A stretch of 64,000 nucleotides of DNA from Sphaerisporangium perillae (GTDB lineage Bacteria; Actinomycetota; Actinomycetes; Streptosporangiales; Streptosporangiaceae). This document shows, in pieces, positions 8,608-18,439 of this stretch. The notes under the pieces were generated by a model that saw only the letters and a program-made list of their open reading frames with translations, was not told the DNA's origin and searched no databases. Each line of letters opens with the position of its first letter. Position 1 is the stretch's first letter. Location: the NCBI RefSeq assembly GCF_023276435.1, contig NZ_JALLPO010000039.1, positions 32,876 to 96,875 on the forward strand. Direction: 5' to 3'. Position numbers and translations under genes: made by a program.

Positions 8608-9105
8608 TCACAGCTTCCACTTCTGGTTGCTCCAGCGGTTGCAGTCCCAAAGATGCACCCGGGCGCCGTTGCTCCCGACGCCCTTGAGGTCCGCGTCCAG
8701 GCACCGCCCGTTGGCGAGGCTGTAGATGGCGTGGCTACGCCGGTCGTACACCCACTGCTGGTTGGCACGACCGTTGCAGTCCCACAGCTGCACCCGGGTG
8801 CCGTTCCTGCCGAGGTTGCCGTGGTCGGCGTCCAGGCACCGCCCGTTGGACAGGCTGCGGATGGTGTGGGTGGCCGGATCGTAGGTCCACGCCTGGTTGG
8901 CCCAGCCGTTGCAGTCCCACAGCTGGATGCGGGTGCCGTTGCGCCCGATGCGGCCGAGGTCGGCGTCCAGGCACCGGCTGTCGGCCCGGCTGTGGATGGG
9001 GCCGGTCCCGGTGACACCCGCCGACGCGCCCGGGGCGGCGACGATCGCCGCGCAGCCGGACGCGGCCGTGAGCACCAGGGCCGCCCTGGTCAGGTAACGT
9101 CGCAT
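8608..9105 (-). CDS. Secreted ricin-B-type (beta-trefoil) lectin A
   Basis: This 165-aa secreted protein has a signal peptide (MRRYLTRAALVLTAASG..., cleavage near ASA). Three repeats of the form GRCLDAD...NGTRxQLWDCNGWxNQxW follow, the QxW signature of a carbohydrate-binding beta-trefoil. No catalytic domain is fused. The ATG at 9105 follows AGGAGAG. It stands directly downstream of a close paralogue and probably shares its transcript. Confidence 0.85.
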   Translation of the reverse strand: MRRYLTRAALVLTAASGCAAIVAAPGASAGVTGTGPIHSRADSRCLDADLGRIGRNGTRIQLWDCNGWANQAWTYDPATHTIRSLSNGRCLDADHGNLGRNGTRVQLWDCNGRANQQWVYDRRSHAIYSLANGRCLDADLKGVGSNGARVHLWDCNRWSNQKWKL

Positions 9106-9168
9106 CAATCCCGCTCTCCTCTCGTGCGTTCGTGCGCGAGCCCCGCGGCGCACGTCCACCCCGGTCGA

Positions 9169-9678
9169 TCAGACCGTCCACTTCTGGTTGGCCCACCCGT
9201 TGCAGTCCCACAGCTGGATGCGGGTGCCGTTGCTGCCGATGCCGCCGAGGTCGGCGTCCAGGCAGCGGCCGTTGTACAGGCTGTAAATGGTGTGGCTGAT
9301 CGCGTCGTAGATCCACTTCTGGTTGCTCCAGCCGTTGCAGTCCCACAACTGCACCTTGGTGCCGTTGCCGCCGATGGTGTTCAGGTCGGCGTCCAGGCAG
9401 CGGCCGTTGTACTGGCTGCGGATCGTGTGCGTCCTGACGTCGTAGGTCCACTTCTGGTTGTTCCAGCCGTTGCAGTTCCACAGCTGGACCTTGGTGCCGT
9501 TGCCGCCGATGGTGTTCAGGTCGGCGTCCAGGCAGCGCCAGTTGGCGTGGCTGCGGATGGGGCCGGTCGCGCCGGCCTCCCACGCCGCGGCGGACGCGCC
9601 GGTCGTCCCGGCCAGGACCACCGCGCAGCCGGAGATGGCCGCGAGCGTGCGGGCCACCCTGGTGAACTTCCCTCGCAT
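9169..9678 (-). CDS. Secreted ricin-B-type (beta-trefoil) lectin B
   Basis: This 169-aa protein has the same plan as lectin A: signal peptide MRGKFTRVARTLAAISG... then three CLDAD...QLWDCNGW-NQKW repeats. It leads the pair, with 63 bp between the two genes. A stand-alone trefoil lectin could bind host, plant or fungal polysaccharide; the ligand is unknown. The pair is a tandem duplication with divergent signal peptides. Confidence 0.85.
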   Translation of the reverse strand: MRGKFTRVARTLAAISGCAVVLAGTTGASAAAWEAGATGPIRSHANWRCLDADLNTIGGNGTKVQLWNCNGWNNQKWTYDVRTHTIRSQYNGRCLDADLNTIGGNGTKVQLWDCNGWSNQKWIYDAISHTIYSLYNGRCLDADLGGIGSNGTRIQLWDCNGWANQKWTV

Positions 9679-9824
9679 CGTTGTCCGATCTCTCTTCGCG
9701 CACGTCTGACTACTCTGCGTAGTCGAACTTACACGCCAAGTGATGGAACAGCGGGGGTTGACACGACGGCGAGACCTTCGATCGTGGCACCGCTTCGCTC
9801 ACGACCGGACCGCCGGGCGGACGA

Positions 9825-11225
9825 TCACATATTGATCATGTGGCCGGCGAGGCCGTGGACGGCCTCCTTGACCGCTTCGCCGAGCGTCGGGTGCGCGTGC
9901 ACGTTGCGCGCCACCTCGTGGACGGTCAGGTCCCACTGCTGGGCGAGCGTCAGCTCGGGCAGCAGTTCGGTGACCTCGGGCCCGATCAGGTGAGCGCCGA
10001 GCAGCTCTCCGTACTGTTCGTCGCTGAGCAGCTTGACGAACCCGACGGTGTCTCCCAGGCCGTGGGCCTTGCCGTTCGCCGAGAAGGGGAACTTGGCGAC
10101 CTTCACCTGGAAGCCCTTTTCGCGCGCCTGCGCCTCGGTGTACCCGAAGCTCGCGATCTGCGGCTGGCAGTAGGTCGCGCGCGGGATCATGATGTAGTCG
10201 AGCTCCATCGTCTCCGCGTCCGCGATCGTCTCCGCCGCGACGATGCCCATCGCCTCGGCCGCGTGCGCGAGCATGAGCTTGGCCGTCACGTCGCCGATGG
10301 CGAAGATGTGCGGCACGCTCGTGCGGCACCGCCCGTCGATGTCGATGGCTCCCCGGTCGGTCAGGCGCACCCCGGTGTTCTCCAGGCCGTACCCCTCGAC
10401 GCGCGGCTGGAAGCCGATGGCCTGCAGCACCTTGCCGGCTTCGAGCGTCCGCTGCTCGCCACCGCGCGACACCGTGACGCGCACCTTGTCACCGGACTCG
10501 TCGATGGACTCCACCCGGGTCGAGGTGAGGACCTCGATGCCGAGCCGCTTGTAGCGGCGTGCCAGCTCGGCGGAGACCTCCTCGTCCTCCAGGGGCACGA
10601 TGCGGTCGAGGAACTCGACGATCGTCACCTTGACCCCGTAGTTGTGCAGCACGTACGCGAACTCGACGCCGATGGCGCCCGCGCCCGCGATGACGATGCT
10701 CTCGGGAAGCGTGTCGCTGAGGATCTGCTCCTCGTAGGTCACGACCCGCTCGCTGATCGACGTGCCGGGCAGCAGCCGCGTCGTCGCGCCGGCCGCGATG
10801 ATGCAGTGGTCGAACGTCACCGCTTCCGTGCCGCCGCCGGTACGGGCGACCTGCAGGGTGTTGGCGTCGGTGAAGGTGCCCCGGCCGTCGTACTCGGTGA
10901 TGCCGTTCTTCTTCATGAGGTAGTGAACGCCCTTGACGCGCCCGTCGGCGACCTTCCGGCTCCGCTTGAACGCCTCGGAGTAGTCGAAGGTGACCTGGCC
11001 GTCCACGTGGATGCCGAAGGTCTTGGCCTCCTGGGTGAACAGGTAGGCGAGCTCGGCGTTGCGCAGCAGCGCCTTGGAGGGGATGCAACCCACGTTGAGG
11101 CAGACACCACCCCAGTACCGTTCCTCGACGACGGCCACGCTGAGGCCGAGCTGGGCGGCCCGGACGGCCGCGACATACCCACCGGGGCCTGCCCCGAGAA
11201 CCACGACGTCATAATGAGCAGTCAT
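9825..11225 (-). CDS. lpdA: Dihydrolipoyl dehydrogenase (E3)
   Basis: This 466-aa flavoprotein disulfide reductase starts with [14 protein letters not shown] (FAD dinucleotide fold). The redox pair lies in [12 protein letters not shown], a second Rossmann motif GAGAIGVEF binds NAD, and the C-terminal HAHPTLGEA gives the catalytic His-Glu. It reoxidises dihydrolipoamide in 2-oxoacid dehydrogenase complexes. The start at 11225 (MTAHYDVV) is preferred over an extension to 11264 that adds only non-family residues. No E1/E2 genes are adjacent, so it is probably a stand-alone housekeeping E3. Confidence 0.93.
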   Translation of the reverse strand: MTAHYDVVVLGAGPGGYVAAVRAAQLGLSVAVVEERYWGGVCLNVGCIPSKALLRNAELAYLFTQEAKTFGIHVDGQVTFDYSEAFKRSRKVADGRVKGVHYLMKKNGITEYDGRGTFTDANTLQVARTGGGTEAVTFDHCIIAAGATTRLLPGTSISERVVTYEEQILSDTLPESIVIAGAGAIGVEFAYVLHNYGVKVTIVEFLDRIVPLEDEEVSAELARRYKRLGIEVLTSTRVESIDESGDKVRVTVSRGGEQRTLEAGKVLQAIGFQPRVEGYGLENTGVRLTDRGAIDIDGRCRTSVPHIFAIGDVTAKLMLAHAAEAMGIVAAETIADAETMELDYIMIPRATYCQPQIASFGYTEAQAREKGFQVKVAKFPFSANGKAHGLGDTVGFVKLLSDEQYGELLGAHLIGPEVTELLPELTLAQQWDLTVHEVARNVHAHPTLGEAVKEAVHGLAGHMINM

Positions 11226-11711
11226 GCACCGGACCATATGTGGTACCGGCGTACGGCGTCTCACCGGGGTCGGCCTGCCCAGCGGCCACCTGGCGGGAAA
11301 CGGTCGACCTTGTCGCGATATCGGCGTACTTCTCCACCAGCCTCGCCCCTCGACTTTGTCACACTAAAGCGCCCTGCATCCGTATGCAACGGACACAGAC
11401 CCGGAAATACCATTAATGGCCATTCAGAGCCAGGTTCCCGGAATAGACACGGGCGCGGGCGCGGAATCCTCGGCCGCAGCGCGCCTCGCTATAACAAGAT
11501 CAAGACGAGCATGTCGGGCGAAGTCGGGAAATATCGAACCGAAGACCACAACAAGAGATTAAGCACATAGCAAAAGTGGAAGTTATTCGTTTGTCACCCG
11601 TCGCGCCAGGAAAACAAGACAAGTAGCCAGACTCACTGAGTCACTACAGCAATCACCTGCATTACCGGTGAATGCCATCAACTACCCGAAGTCGTCCAAG
11701 GGGGACACGCA
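11226..11711 (+). other. Long non-coding leader before the Arg/Asn-rich gene
   Basis: This 486-bp stretch is clearly richer in A/T than its surroundings and has no supported gene. A short dyad GACTC-ACT-GAGTC lies at 11630-11642. The length suggests a long 5' untranslated region or a small RNA, but I recognise no known riboswitch core. Confidence 0.4.
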
Positions 11712-12125
11712 ATGCCCGAGGTCAAGAAGTTCTTGAGCACGCTTACGGTCGGCGCCGCACTCACCGGGGGCATGCTCGGCCTAGGCTCCGCGACCACGAC
11801 CACCAGCGCCAACGCGGCCACCACGATCAGCATGGGCACCTCGGACGGCCACCGGGAGTGGGCCCGCAACCGCAACCGCAACTACAACCGGAATCGCGCC
11901 TGGGCCCGGAACTGGAACCGGACCTTCGCCCGTAGCTGGGCCCGCAACTTCGCCCGCCACCTGAACCGCAGCGCAAGCCGTAGCCGCAACATCAACCGCC
12001 AGGCTCAGGCCATCAACATCAGGCTGGTGTTCCCGAGCCAACTCGGCGCGCCGGTGTCCGCCTCCGTGACGTCCACGCCGACGTCGACCTCGACGGCGCC
12101 GACGACGACGACGAAGATCCCGTAG
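11712..12125 (+). CDS. Secreted Arg/Asn-rich repeat protein
   Basis: This 137-aa protein has a plausible signal peptide (about residues 1-35, ending in SANA-A). The mature part is dominated by Arg, Asn, Trp and Ala in a loose alternating pattern (residues about 48-100, e.g. RNRNRNYNRNRAWARNW). It ends in a Ser/Thr/Pro tail of the cell-wall-linker type. It matches no family I know. A GGGGGA ribosome site precedes the ATG and a perfect terminator follows the stop, so expression is likely. Exported RNA/DNA binding, polyanion binding or antimicrobial activity are possible guesses. Confidence 0.7.
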   Translation: MPEVKKFLSTLTVGAALTGGMLGLGSATTTTSANAATTISMGTSDGHREWARNRNRNYNRNRAWARNWNRTFARSWARNFARHLNRSASRSRNINRQAQAINIRLVFPSQLGAPVSASVTSTPTSTSTAPTTTTKIP

Positions 12126-12155
12126 CACTGAACAACCCGGCTCCCGTTCTCGAGT

Positions 12156-12188
12156 GGATCGTGGCCCCCGTCGCAGGGGCCACGATCC
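12156..12188 (+). terminator. Hairpin after the Arg/Asn-rich gene
   Basis: A perfect 13-bp stem (12156-12168 with 12176-12188) and a 7-base loop lie 30 bp after the stop. It could also serve the converging membrane-protein gene. Confidence 0.85.
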
Positions 12189-12245
12189 GCGGGGAACGCG
12201 GGCATCGGGTCATCCCCCCGTATCCGCTCAACGCGGCCGTGACGG

Positions 12246-12665
12246 TCAGGAGCTCCGGGTGGCCGCGCGCGAGGACCACACCCAGACGAGCAGGGCCACA
12301 TCGAGGCCGAACAACATGACGCCGCTCGGAACGTGCGTGCCCAGCATCTCCGTGGTGAAGTGCTGACCCATGCCGATGAGGAACAGGGCCAGGCTCGCGA
12401 GGGCGGGCCAGCCGGCGCCCCGTCCCGGCCGCCACACGAGCACCGCGGCGATGATCTGGACCAGGGCGATCAGGTGCACGACCATGCCCGCCATGACGTG
12501 GGTCTCCGCGAGGGCCTCTCCGCCCTTGACCCCCTGCCCGGCGAACGACGCGGCGACGATGAGGCCGGCCGCCTGGGCGGTCACGAGGATCCGCAACGTC
12601 CACAGCAGCCCTGGGGAGACGCGGTCGCGGTGGTGGAGCGTCTTCGTGGTCATGACTTCCTGCAT
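12246..12665 (-). CDS. Four-helix membrane protein
   Basis: This 139-aa protein has four hydrophobic helices (LLWTLRILVTAQAAGLIVAAS; VMAGMVVHLIALVQIIAAVLVW; PALASLALFLIGMGQHF; GVMLFGLDVALLVWVW). The start MQEVMTT at 12665 has a strong AAGGAGGG site; the frame is open far upstream but without family-like sequence. It is divergent from an ArsR-type regulator with 173 bp between starts, so the regulator may control it. The function is unknown. Confidence 0.75.
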   Translation of the reverse strand: MQEVMTTKTLHHRDRVSPGLLWTLRILVTAQAAGLIVAASFAGQGVKGGEALAETHVMAGMVVHLIALVQIIAAVLVWRPGRGAGWPALASLALFLIGMGQHFTTEMLGTHVPSGVMLFGLDVALLVWVWSSRAATRSS

Positions 12666-12838
12666 GGAGCCCTCCTTGGTCCGGTGATCGGGCTCATCGT
12701 GACGGCCGGCCCTCCCCGCGGTCGTCAGCCCGTCGGCGGACCGGCCCTCCACCGCGTGACGGAGCCGTCCCGACTCCCACGGCCTCCGACAACTTCGAAA
12801 GTCTTGACAATTTATTCTTTCGGTGAGACCGTTGATAC
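12666..12838. promoter_or_regulatory. AT-rich divergent promoter region
   Basis: The 173-bp gap between the membrane protein and the regulator contains an AT-rich core at about 12791-12838. It has TTGACA at 12804-12809, TGATAC just before the regulator ATG, and a near-palindrome ACTTCGAAAGT at 12792-12802. Spacing between the TTGACA and TGATAC is too long for one promoter, so I mark only the region as the likely operator. Confidence 0.4.
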
Positions 12839-13447
12839 ATGTTGGATGTAGCGGTGATCGAGGACCCGGCGGCGGCCGAGGTCTCGCTCGATCCGGTGAG
12901 GGCCCGGCTGCTGTCCGAACTGTCCGTGCCGGGGTCGGCGACGATGCTGGCGGCCAAGGTCGGCCTGCCACGGCAGAAGGTGAACTACCACCTCAAAACG
13001 CTGGAGCGGTACGGGCTGGTCGAGCTGGTGGAGGAGCGGCGCAAGGGCAACGTCACCGAGCGGGTGATGCGGGCGACCGCGGCCTCCTACGTGATCTCTC
13101 CGATCGCGCTCGCCCAGGTGCAGCCCGACCCCTCGCGCGCGCCCGATCAGCTGTCGGCGCGCTGGCTGCTGGCCGTGGCGGCCCGGCTGGTGCGCGATGT
13201 GGGCCAGCTGATCACCGGGGCGGCCAAGGCGCGCAAGAAGGTCGCGACGTTCGCGATCGACGGCGAGATCCGGTTCGCCTCGGCGGCCGACCGGGCCGCC
13301 TTCGCCACCGAGCTGGCCGAGGCGGTGACCGCGCTGGTCGGCAAGTACCACGACGAGACGGCGGAAGGCGGCCGCGACCACCGCGTCATCGTCGCCGTCC
13401 ACCCCAGCGTCTCGACCGAAACGCCCGCCCCCGGGAAGGAGTCGTGA
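12839..13447 (+). CDS. ArsR-type winged-helix regulator
   Basis: This 202-aa protein has a winged helix-turn-helix at about residues 15-75 (DPVRARLLSELSVPGSATMLAAKVGLPRQKVNYHLKTLERYGLVE). The C-terminal domain of about 110 residues is not a known metal site and has no Cys pair. The family represses transcription until a ligand binds. Being divergent from the four-helix membrane protein, it probably controls that gene and itself. No ribosome site is obvious, so the message may be leaderless. Confidence 0.82.
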   Translation: MLDVAVIEDPAAAEVSLDPVRARLLSELSVPGSATMLAAKVGLPRQKVNYHLKTLERYGLVELVEERRKGNVTERVMRATAASYVISPIALAQVQPDPSRAPDQLSARWLLAVAARLVRDVGQLITGAAKARKKVATFAIDGEIRFASAADRAAFATELAEAVTALVGKYHDETAEGGRDHRVIVAVHPSVSTETPAPGKES

Positions 13448-13545
13448 GACATCCCTGCCGATGCCAGGTGCCGCGCCCGCCGGCGTGACGGCTCGTCGCC
13501 CGGCCGGCGCGGTTCTGTCGGACCGTTCTGGCATGCTCCGGGAGC

Positions 13546-14091
13546 ATGACCGAGATCCCTCCGGAGAACTACTCGCAGCGCTGGGCCGACGACACCCGCG
13601 TGGTGCCCCCGCTGACCGGCGATGAGCGCGAGACCCTGACCGCGGCGCTCGACTGGCAGCGCGCGACGTTCGAGCTGAAGTGCTCCGGCATCCCCGCTGA
13701 GCGGCTGTCGGAGAAGTCCGTGCCGCCGTCCGGTCTGAGCCTGCACGGCCTGGTCCGCCATCTCGCCGCGGTGGAACGATGGTGGTTCCGCCTGCAGTTC
13801 GCCGGTGAGGACCTCCCGCTGCTGTACTACTCCGATGAGGATCCCGACCAGGACTTCGACTCCCTGGACGGCGACATCGCCGAGGCCTTCGCGGTCTGGC
13901 GGGCGGAGTGCGGCCACGCCCGCCGCATCATCGACGGCGCTCCCTCCCTCGACCAGACCGGCATTCGCGCGAAGACCGGAGAGCCCATCTCGCTACGTCG
14001 CATCCTCGTCGACATGATCGCCGAATACGCGCGGCACAACGGGCACGCCGACCTCCTCCGCGAGCGCATCGACGGCGCCACCGGCTACTGA
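13546..14091 (+). CDS. DinB-family protein (DUF664)
   Basis: This 181-aa protein has the DinB four-helix pattern: LDWQRATFELKCSGI, LSLHGLVRHLAAVERWWF and a C-terminal EYARHNGHADLLRERIDG. The His residues of the LVRHLA and ARHNGHAD motifs form the metal site in relatives. DinB/DUF664 proteins include thiol-dependent transferases, for example mycothiol S-transferases; the substrate is unknown. It appears monocistronic. Confidence 0.82.
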   Translation: MTEIPPENYSQRWADDTRVVPPLTGDERETLTAALDWQRATFELKCSGIPAERLSEKSVPPSGLSLHGLVRHLAAVERWWFRLQFAGEDLPLLYYSDEDPDQDFDSLDGDIAEAFAVWRAECGHARRIIDGAPSLDQTGIRAKTGEPISLRRILVDMIAEYARHNGHADLLRERIDGATGY

Positions 14092-14247
14092 CGCCCGGTC
14101 CGCCTCGGGCGCCGGGCGACGGAAGCCGTAGGTCTCGTACCGCTTGGTACCGCCGATCGGTACAGCTCTCCGGTCCACGCCTCCTCGAAGGACCCGTTGC
14201 GCCCGTCCGGGCGCTTCGTACCGTCGTCCCCTGAGGCGTCAGGCGAG

Positions 14248-14286
14248 CCAGGAGCCCGGTCACAGGCGGTGTGACCGGGCTCCTGG
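14248..14286. terminator. Hairpin in the DinB-DUF72 interval
   Basis: A perfect 16-bp stem (14248-14263 with 14271-14286) and a 7-base loop lie about 160 bp after the DinB stop, between converging genes. Confidence 0.8.
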
Positions 14287-14299
14287 AAAGGGTCAGTGA

Positions 14300-14597
14300 A
14301 ACCGGTCCCCGGGGACAGGCCGCTGGTCAGGCGCTGGTAGTCGGTGCCGTAGCCGCGACGCTGCTGGTAGGCCCGGTACGAGCCGTGCCGGGCGTCGGCC
14401 CAGCGGTCGAATGACGCCGGGAGCGGGCCACAGCGCCGAGACGATCATCTGTCCGTCCCCGGCCTGCGGCCGGTACCGCTCCGGGTACTTCGACACCTGC
14501 ACGCGCTGGCAGACGTCGCCCACCACCGCGGACTGCCAGGCCCGGCCTGATCGCCGTGCGCGTCGCCGGCCAGGACCAGGACCAGTTGTTGCGTCAT
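14300..14597 (-). pseudogene. Frameshifted ghost of a small unknown protein
   Basis: On the minus strand, three successive frames carry protein-like sequence. MTQQLVLVLAGDAHGDQ begins at 14597, AWQSAVVGDVCQRVQVSKYP and more follows one frame over, and from about 14412 ASFDRWADARHGSYRAYQQR and more continues in a third frame. Joined with two one-base shifts they give a plausible protein of about 95-100 aa. I do not recognise the family. The alternative is chance open frames in GC-rich DNA. Confidence 0.35.
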
Positions 14598-14621
14598 GTG
14601 CGGCTCTGGGCCAGAACTCTG

Positions 14622-15473
14622 TCAGAAAAGGGTCAGCGGCTCGATCGGCATCGGTTCGGGCAGCGGATCGATCTCGGGCAGCCGGGCCCGAACGTCGTCG
14701 TGGAAACGGCGAGCGAGCATCAGCGCGTCGGCGTTGTCGGGGGTATGGATGAACACGGTCGGCGACCGGCCTTCGCGAAGCCATTCCGCGACCGTGCCGA
14801 CCCAGTGCCGCCAGCCCTCGACCGTGCGCGCCGTGTCGTCCCGCCCGAGGTAGCGGACGATCGGACGGTCGGTGAGAGCGGACGACCGGCGCGGCACGCG
14901 CGGTTTCTTCGTCCACGCGTCTCGTTCGGCGTCACTGGTCGGCGGGCTCTGGAAGAAGGCGGTGGTGTCGAACGGGATCCACTCGGCGTCAGCGCCGGCG
15001 AGAACCCTTTCGAGCAGCCGTGCGGATCGCTCGTCATCGAAGAACGCGCGGTGGCGGACCTCGACGGCGTATCTGTACGAGCGGGGAAGCCGGCGAAGAA
15101 AGCCCGCCAGCGTGCCGAGGTCGTTCGGACCGAACGATCCCGGCAACTGGACCCAGAGGGCGTGGGCTCGCGGCCCGAGCGGCTCGATCGCCTCCAGGAA
15201 CGATCGGAGCTCCTCGTCGACGCCGGTGAGACGACGCTCGTGCGTGATCGCCTTGGACAGCTTGACCACGAACCGGAAGTCGGGGGTGGTCTGCGCCGCC
15301 CACGACTCCACGGTGCTCCTCGCCGGAGTCGCGTAGAACGTCGTGTTTCCCTCCACCGCGTTGCACCAGGTCGCATAGGACCGCAGGCGCTCGCCGGGAG
15401 GGAGCGGATGAGGCAGAAAGCGCCCCTGCCATGGCGTGTGCGTCCACATCGCGCATCCCACATGAAGCCGCAT
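14622..15473 (-). CDS. DUF72 (YecE-like) protein
   Basis: This 283-aa TIM-barrel-type protein starts MRLHVGCAMW. It has family marks NAVEGNTTFYATPA, VVKLSKAITHERRL, ALWVQLPGSFGPN, YAVEVRHRAFF and VFIHTPDNADALM. The function is not established. The start at 15473 is chosen because the family begins with this strand; upstream in-frame residues are unlike it. It is divergent from the methyltransferase gene. Confidence 0.88.
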   Translation of the reverse strand: MRLHVGCAMWTHTPWQGRFLPHPLPPGERLRSYATWCNAVEGNTTFYATPARSTVESWAAQTTPDFRFVVKLSKAITHERRLTGVDEELRSFLEAIEPLGPRAHALWVQLPGSFGPNDLGTLAGFLRRLPRSYRYAVEVRHRAFFDDERSARLLERVLAGADAEWIPFDTTAFFQSPPTSDAERDAWTKKPRVPRRSSALTDRPIVRYLGRDDTARTVEGWRHWVGTVAEWLREGRSPTVFIHTPDNADALMLARRFHDDVRARLPEIDPLPEPMPIEPLTLF

Positions 15474-15593
15474 GACCCCGACGCTATCCAAGGCCCGCGG
15501 AACAGGCCGAACGTTCCGCTCCGCGTACGCGGCCGGCCCAGGCAAGGCGGGATGTGACCGGCGGCATCGAGCGACTCGCTAGCCTAGGGCGCG

Positions 15594-16748
15594 ATGAACC
15601 GTTTGACGACGTCGAGAGGTGAGTTCGACCTCACCCGCTTCCCCGAGGATCCCCGTGACCCGCTTCGCGCCTGGGACGCCGCCGACGAATATCTGCTGCG
15701 GGACCTCGACGGAATCGACGGCGGGCCGACGGACCTGTCGGGCACCGTGGTCGTGCTGGGCGATCGATGGGGCGCCCTGGTCACCGCGATCGCCGATCAC
15801 CATCCCGTGCAGATCACCGACTCCTTCCTCAGCCAGGAGGCGACCCGCGCGAACCTGGAGCGCAACGGGGTCGCCGCGGACGCGGTGCGGCTCCGCACGA
15901 CCAGGGACGCGCCTCCGGACCGGATCGACGTGCTGCTCATCCGGGTTCCCAAGAGCCTCGCGCTCCTTGAGGACCAGTTGCACCGCCTCGCACCCCACGT
16001 GCACGCGGGCACCGTGGTCGTCGGCGCCGGGATGGTCACCGAGATCCATAACTCGACGCTGAAGCTGTTCGAACGGATCCTCGGGCCGACCAGGACGTCG
16101 CTGGCGGCGAAGAAGGCACGGCTCATCTTCTGCTCGCCGGACCCTAGGCTCCCCCGGGCGGCCAACCCCTGGCCGCGTAGTTACACGCTGCCCACCGGCA
16201 TCGGAGCCGTCTCCGGCCTGACCGTCACCAACCACGCGGGCATCTTCTGCGCCGACCGCCTCGACGTCGGCACCCGCTTCTTCCTGCGGAACCTGCCGCC
16301 GCGCCATGGACGCGAACACGTCGTGGACCTGGGCTGCGGCAACGGGGTGATCGGGCTCGCCGCGGCACTGAGCAACAGCGAGGCTCAGGTGACGTTCATC
16401 GACGAGTCGTACCAGGCGCTGGCCTCGGCGGAGGCGACATTCCGGGCGAACGTCGACGCGGGCACCACCGCGCGGTTCCTGGCGGCCGACGGCATGTCAG
16501 ATGTACCCGCGGGGACGGTGGACCTGGTGCTGAACAACCCGCCGTTTCACACGCACCGCGCGACCACCGACGCGACGGCCTGGCGCATGTTCAACGGGTC
16601 ACGCGCCGCGCTACGCCGCGGCGGCGAACTGTGGGTGGTCGGCAACCGGCATCTCGGCTACCACGCGAAGCTCCGCCGGCTCTTCGGCAATTGCGAGGTC
16701 GCCGCGAGCGACCCCCGGTTCGTCGTCCTGCGCGCCGTCAAGCGCTGA
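15594..16748 (+). CDS. RlmG/RsmC-like class I SAM methyltransferase
   Basis: This 384-aa protein has two domains: a degenerate N-terminal methyltransferase fold and a C-terminal catalytic one. The latter has [17 protein letters not shown] (SAM binding) and LVLNNPPFH (the NPPF motif of base N-methyltransferases). The length and layout match RlmG/RsmC enzymes that methylate guanine N2 in rRNA. The exact target base cannot be decided here. Confidence 0.82.
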   Translation: MNRLTTSRGEFDLTRFPEDPRDPLRAWDAADEYLLRDLDGIDGGPTDLSGTVVVLGDRWGALVTAIADHHPVQITDSFLSQEATRANLERNGVAADAVRLRTTRDAPPDRIDVLLIRVPKSLALLEDQLHRLAPHVHAGTVVVGAGMVTEIHNSTLKLFERILGPTRTSLAAKKARLIFCSPDPRLPRAANPWPRSYTLPTGIGAVSGLTVTNHAGIFCADRLDVGTRFFLRNLPPRHGREHVVDLGCGNGVIGLAAALSNSEAQVTFIDESYQALASAEATFRANVDAGTTARFLAADGMSDVPAGTVDLVLNNPPFHTHRATTDATAWRMFNGSRAALRRGGELWVVGNRHLGYHAKLRRLFGNCEVAASDPRFVVLRAVKR

Positions 16749-16843
16749 CCGCACGGCGAACCGGCCGAAAGTACGGTGGCAGACGGCGCGAATCCCGCTT
16801 TCGGCCAATGCCTGGCAACGGGCCGGGCCCGCAGGATGAGCGC

Positions 16844-17962
16844 ATGCCCCCCGAAGATCCCCATCCTGTGTTGAAAGCCGATGGCCTGACCGAGCGTCCC
16901 GGCGGCCGTCCGGCTCCTGACTCCCGCGACCGGCGCCCGGACGACGACGGTCCGGGAGGCCCTGCGGCGACCTCCCCCGGCCGGCCGCGTATCGCCGCGC
17001 TCGACGTAGTGCGCGGGTTCGCGCTGTGCGGGATCCTGCTGGCCAACATCCAGCCGATAGCCAACGCCGGCGACATCATCTTGGCGCCTTCGGCGACAGG
17101 CCCGCAGGACGTGAACGCGTGGGTGGGCCTGCTCGTCGAGCAGCGCTTCTTCCCGATCTTCTCTCTGCTGTTCGGTATCGGGTTCTCACTGCTGCTGGAC
17201 TCCGCCGCCAACCGCGCCGCCCGTCCGCGGCTGATCCTGCTGCGCCGGCTTCTGGTGCTGCTCGGGGTCGGCCTGGTGCACTTCCTGCTGCTGTGGCAGG
17301 GCGACATCCTGAGCACCTATGCCGTCGTCGGCCTGCTGGTGCTGCTGCCCTCGACCTGGCTGCCGCGCTGGGCCGTCGCCGGTCTCGCCGCCGCGCTCGT
17401 CGCGGCATCGTTGATCGTCGGTGCTGACAGGACGCTGCTGGTCGCCGGGCTGTTCCTGCTCGGCTCGGCACTGGTCCGGTACGGGGTGATCGCACGGATG
17501 GAGCAGTCCACGTGGGTTCCGGCCGTGCTGGGCCTGGCATTGGCGGCGGGAGCGGCGCCTGTCCTGTGGCTGCAGGCCGGGGTGCGGTCCGGCGACGCGC
17601 ACTTCGGCCGCTTGATGGCCGGGGCCGGGTTGCTGCTCGCGGGGGTGTACGTGTGCGCCCTGCTGGTCCTGCTCAGGACGCCGTTCCGCCGGGCGCTGCA
17701 GGCCGTCTTCGCACCGCTGGGCCGGATGGCGCTGACCAACTACCTGACCGCCACGCTCCTCGTCCTGGCGGTCGCGCACGTCGTCAACGGCCCGCCGGAC
17801 GGCTGGCCGCTGACGACGGTGTTCCTGATCGCCGCCGTCATCCTCACCGCCCAGTGGGTGTTCTCCACCCTCTGGCTGCGCCGATACCGCTTCGGCCCCC
17901 TCGAGTGGCTCTGGCGCTGGGCCACCTGGGCCCACCGTCCACCCCTGCGCCGCACCCACTGA
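16844..17962 (+). CDS. DUF418 family membrane protein
   Basis: This 372-aa protein has a polar N-terminus of about 45 residues. [21 protein letters not shown], the family hallmark, and about nine helices follow, with the C-terminal signature [15 protein letters not shown]. The function is unproven; members resemble acyltransferase-like membrane proteins. The ATG at 16844 follows AGGATGAG; the longer frame upstream overlaps the methyltransferase end. Confidence 0.85.
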   Translation: MPPEDPHPVLKADGLTERPGGRPAPDSRDRRPDDDGPGGPAATSPGRPRIAALDVVRGFALCGILLANIQPIANAGDIILAPSATGPQDVNAWVGLLVEQRFFPIFSLLFGIGFSLLLDSAANRAARPRLILLRRLLVLLGVGLVHFLLLWQGDILSTYAVVGLLVLLPSTWLPRWAVAGLAAALVAASLIVGADRTLLVAGLFLLGSALVRYGVIARMEQSTWVPAVLGLALAAGAAPVLWLQAGVRSGDAHFGRLMAGAGLLLAGVYVCALLVLLRTPFRRALQAVFAPLGRMALTNYLTATLLVLAVAHVVNGPPDGWPLTTVFLIAAVILTAQWVFSTLWLRRYRFGPLEWLWRWATWAHRPPLRRTH

Positions 17963-17971
17963 CCGCTTTGA

Positions 17972-18322
17972 CACTACGTCACGCCGACCGGCATAGCGGA
18001 AGGACATGAGCAGATCGCCTGGCTCTACGAGCAGTTCTTCAAGGGCTTCCCGGACTATCACCTGACGGCGTGGTTCGAGGTCGACGAGTGCGACAACCCC
18101 GCGGTCACGGAATGGACGATCACCGGCACCCATACGGGCCCCTTCCTGCTGCCCGACGGGCGTGAACTGGAAGGAACCGGCCGTTACATCATCGTCCGAG
18201 CGACGTGCGCTTCGTTCGTCGAGAACGGCAAGATCACCACGCACCGGGAATACTACGATCAGCTGGAGCTCTACAGCCAACTCGGCTTCGGCCTGACGGA
18301 ACTCAACGCCGCCCACGCCTAG
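17972..18322 (+). pseudogene. N-terminally truncated ester cyclase (SnoaL-like)
   Basis: The frame after a stop at 17969-17971 reads HYVTPTGIAEGHEQIAWLYE and on through FKGFPDYHLTAWFE, ITGTHTGPFLLPDGRE and GKITTHREYYDQLEL to the stop at 18322. This is the body of a SnoaL-like polyketide/ester cyclase. There is no start codon and about 25 N-terminal residues are missing, so the gene is broken against the DUF418 3' end. Confidence 0.7.
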
Positions 18323-18439
18323 CCCGTATCGCCGGTCACCCCCGCATGAGCGACGGCCTCTGGGCGTCGAGGAGACGGTCAAGCCGTCAGCTCACGACGC
18401 CGCCGAAGCCGAAGGTGTCGACCGGGGGCGCCGACGGCG

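Noticed and set aside
8640..9540. Regular DNA repeats with the look of an array
   Set aside because: They are the six coding QxW repeats of two lectins, not CRISPR or satellite DNA. No CRISPR array was seen anywhere in the window.
8272..9993. Open frame of 573 codons on the plus strand across the lectin genes
   Set aside because: It is the antisense shadow of two GC-rich lectin genes; the residues are repeats such as VAVPQL with no family sense, while the minus strand gives signal peptides and QxW motifs.
9840..11570. 576-codon plus-strand frame over lpdA
   Set aside because: Antisense shadow; lpdA on the minus strand has all catalytic motifs.
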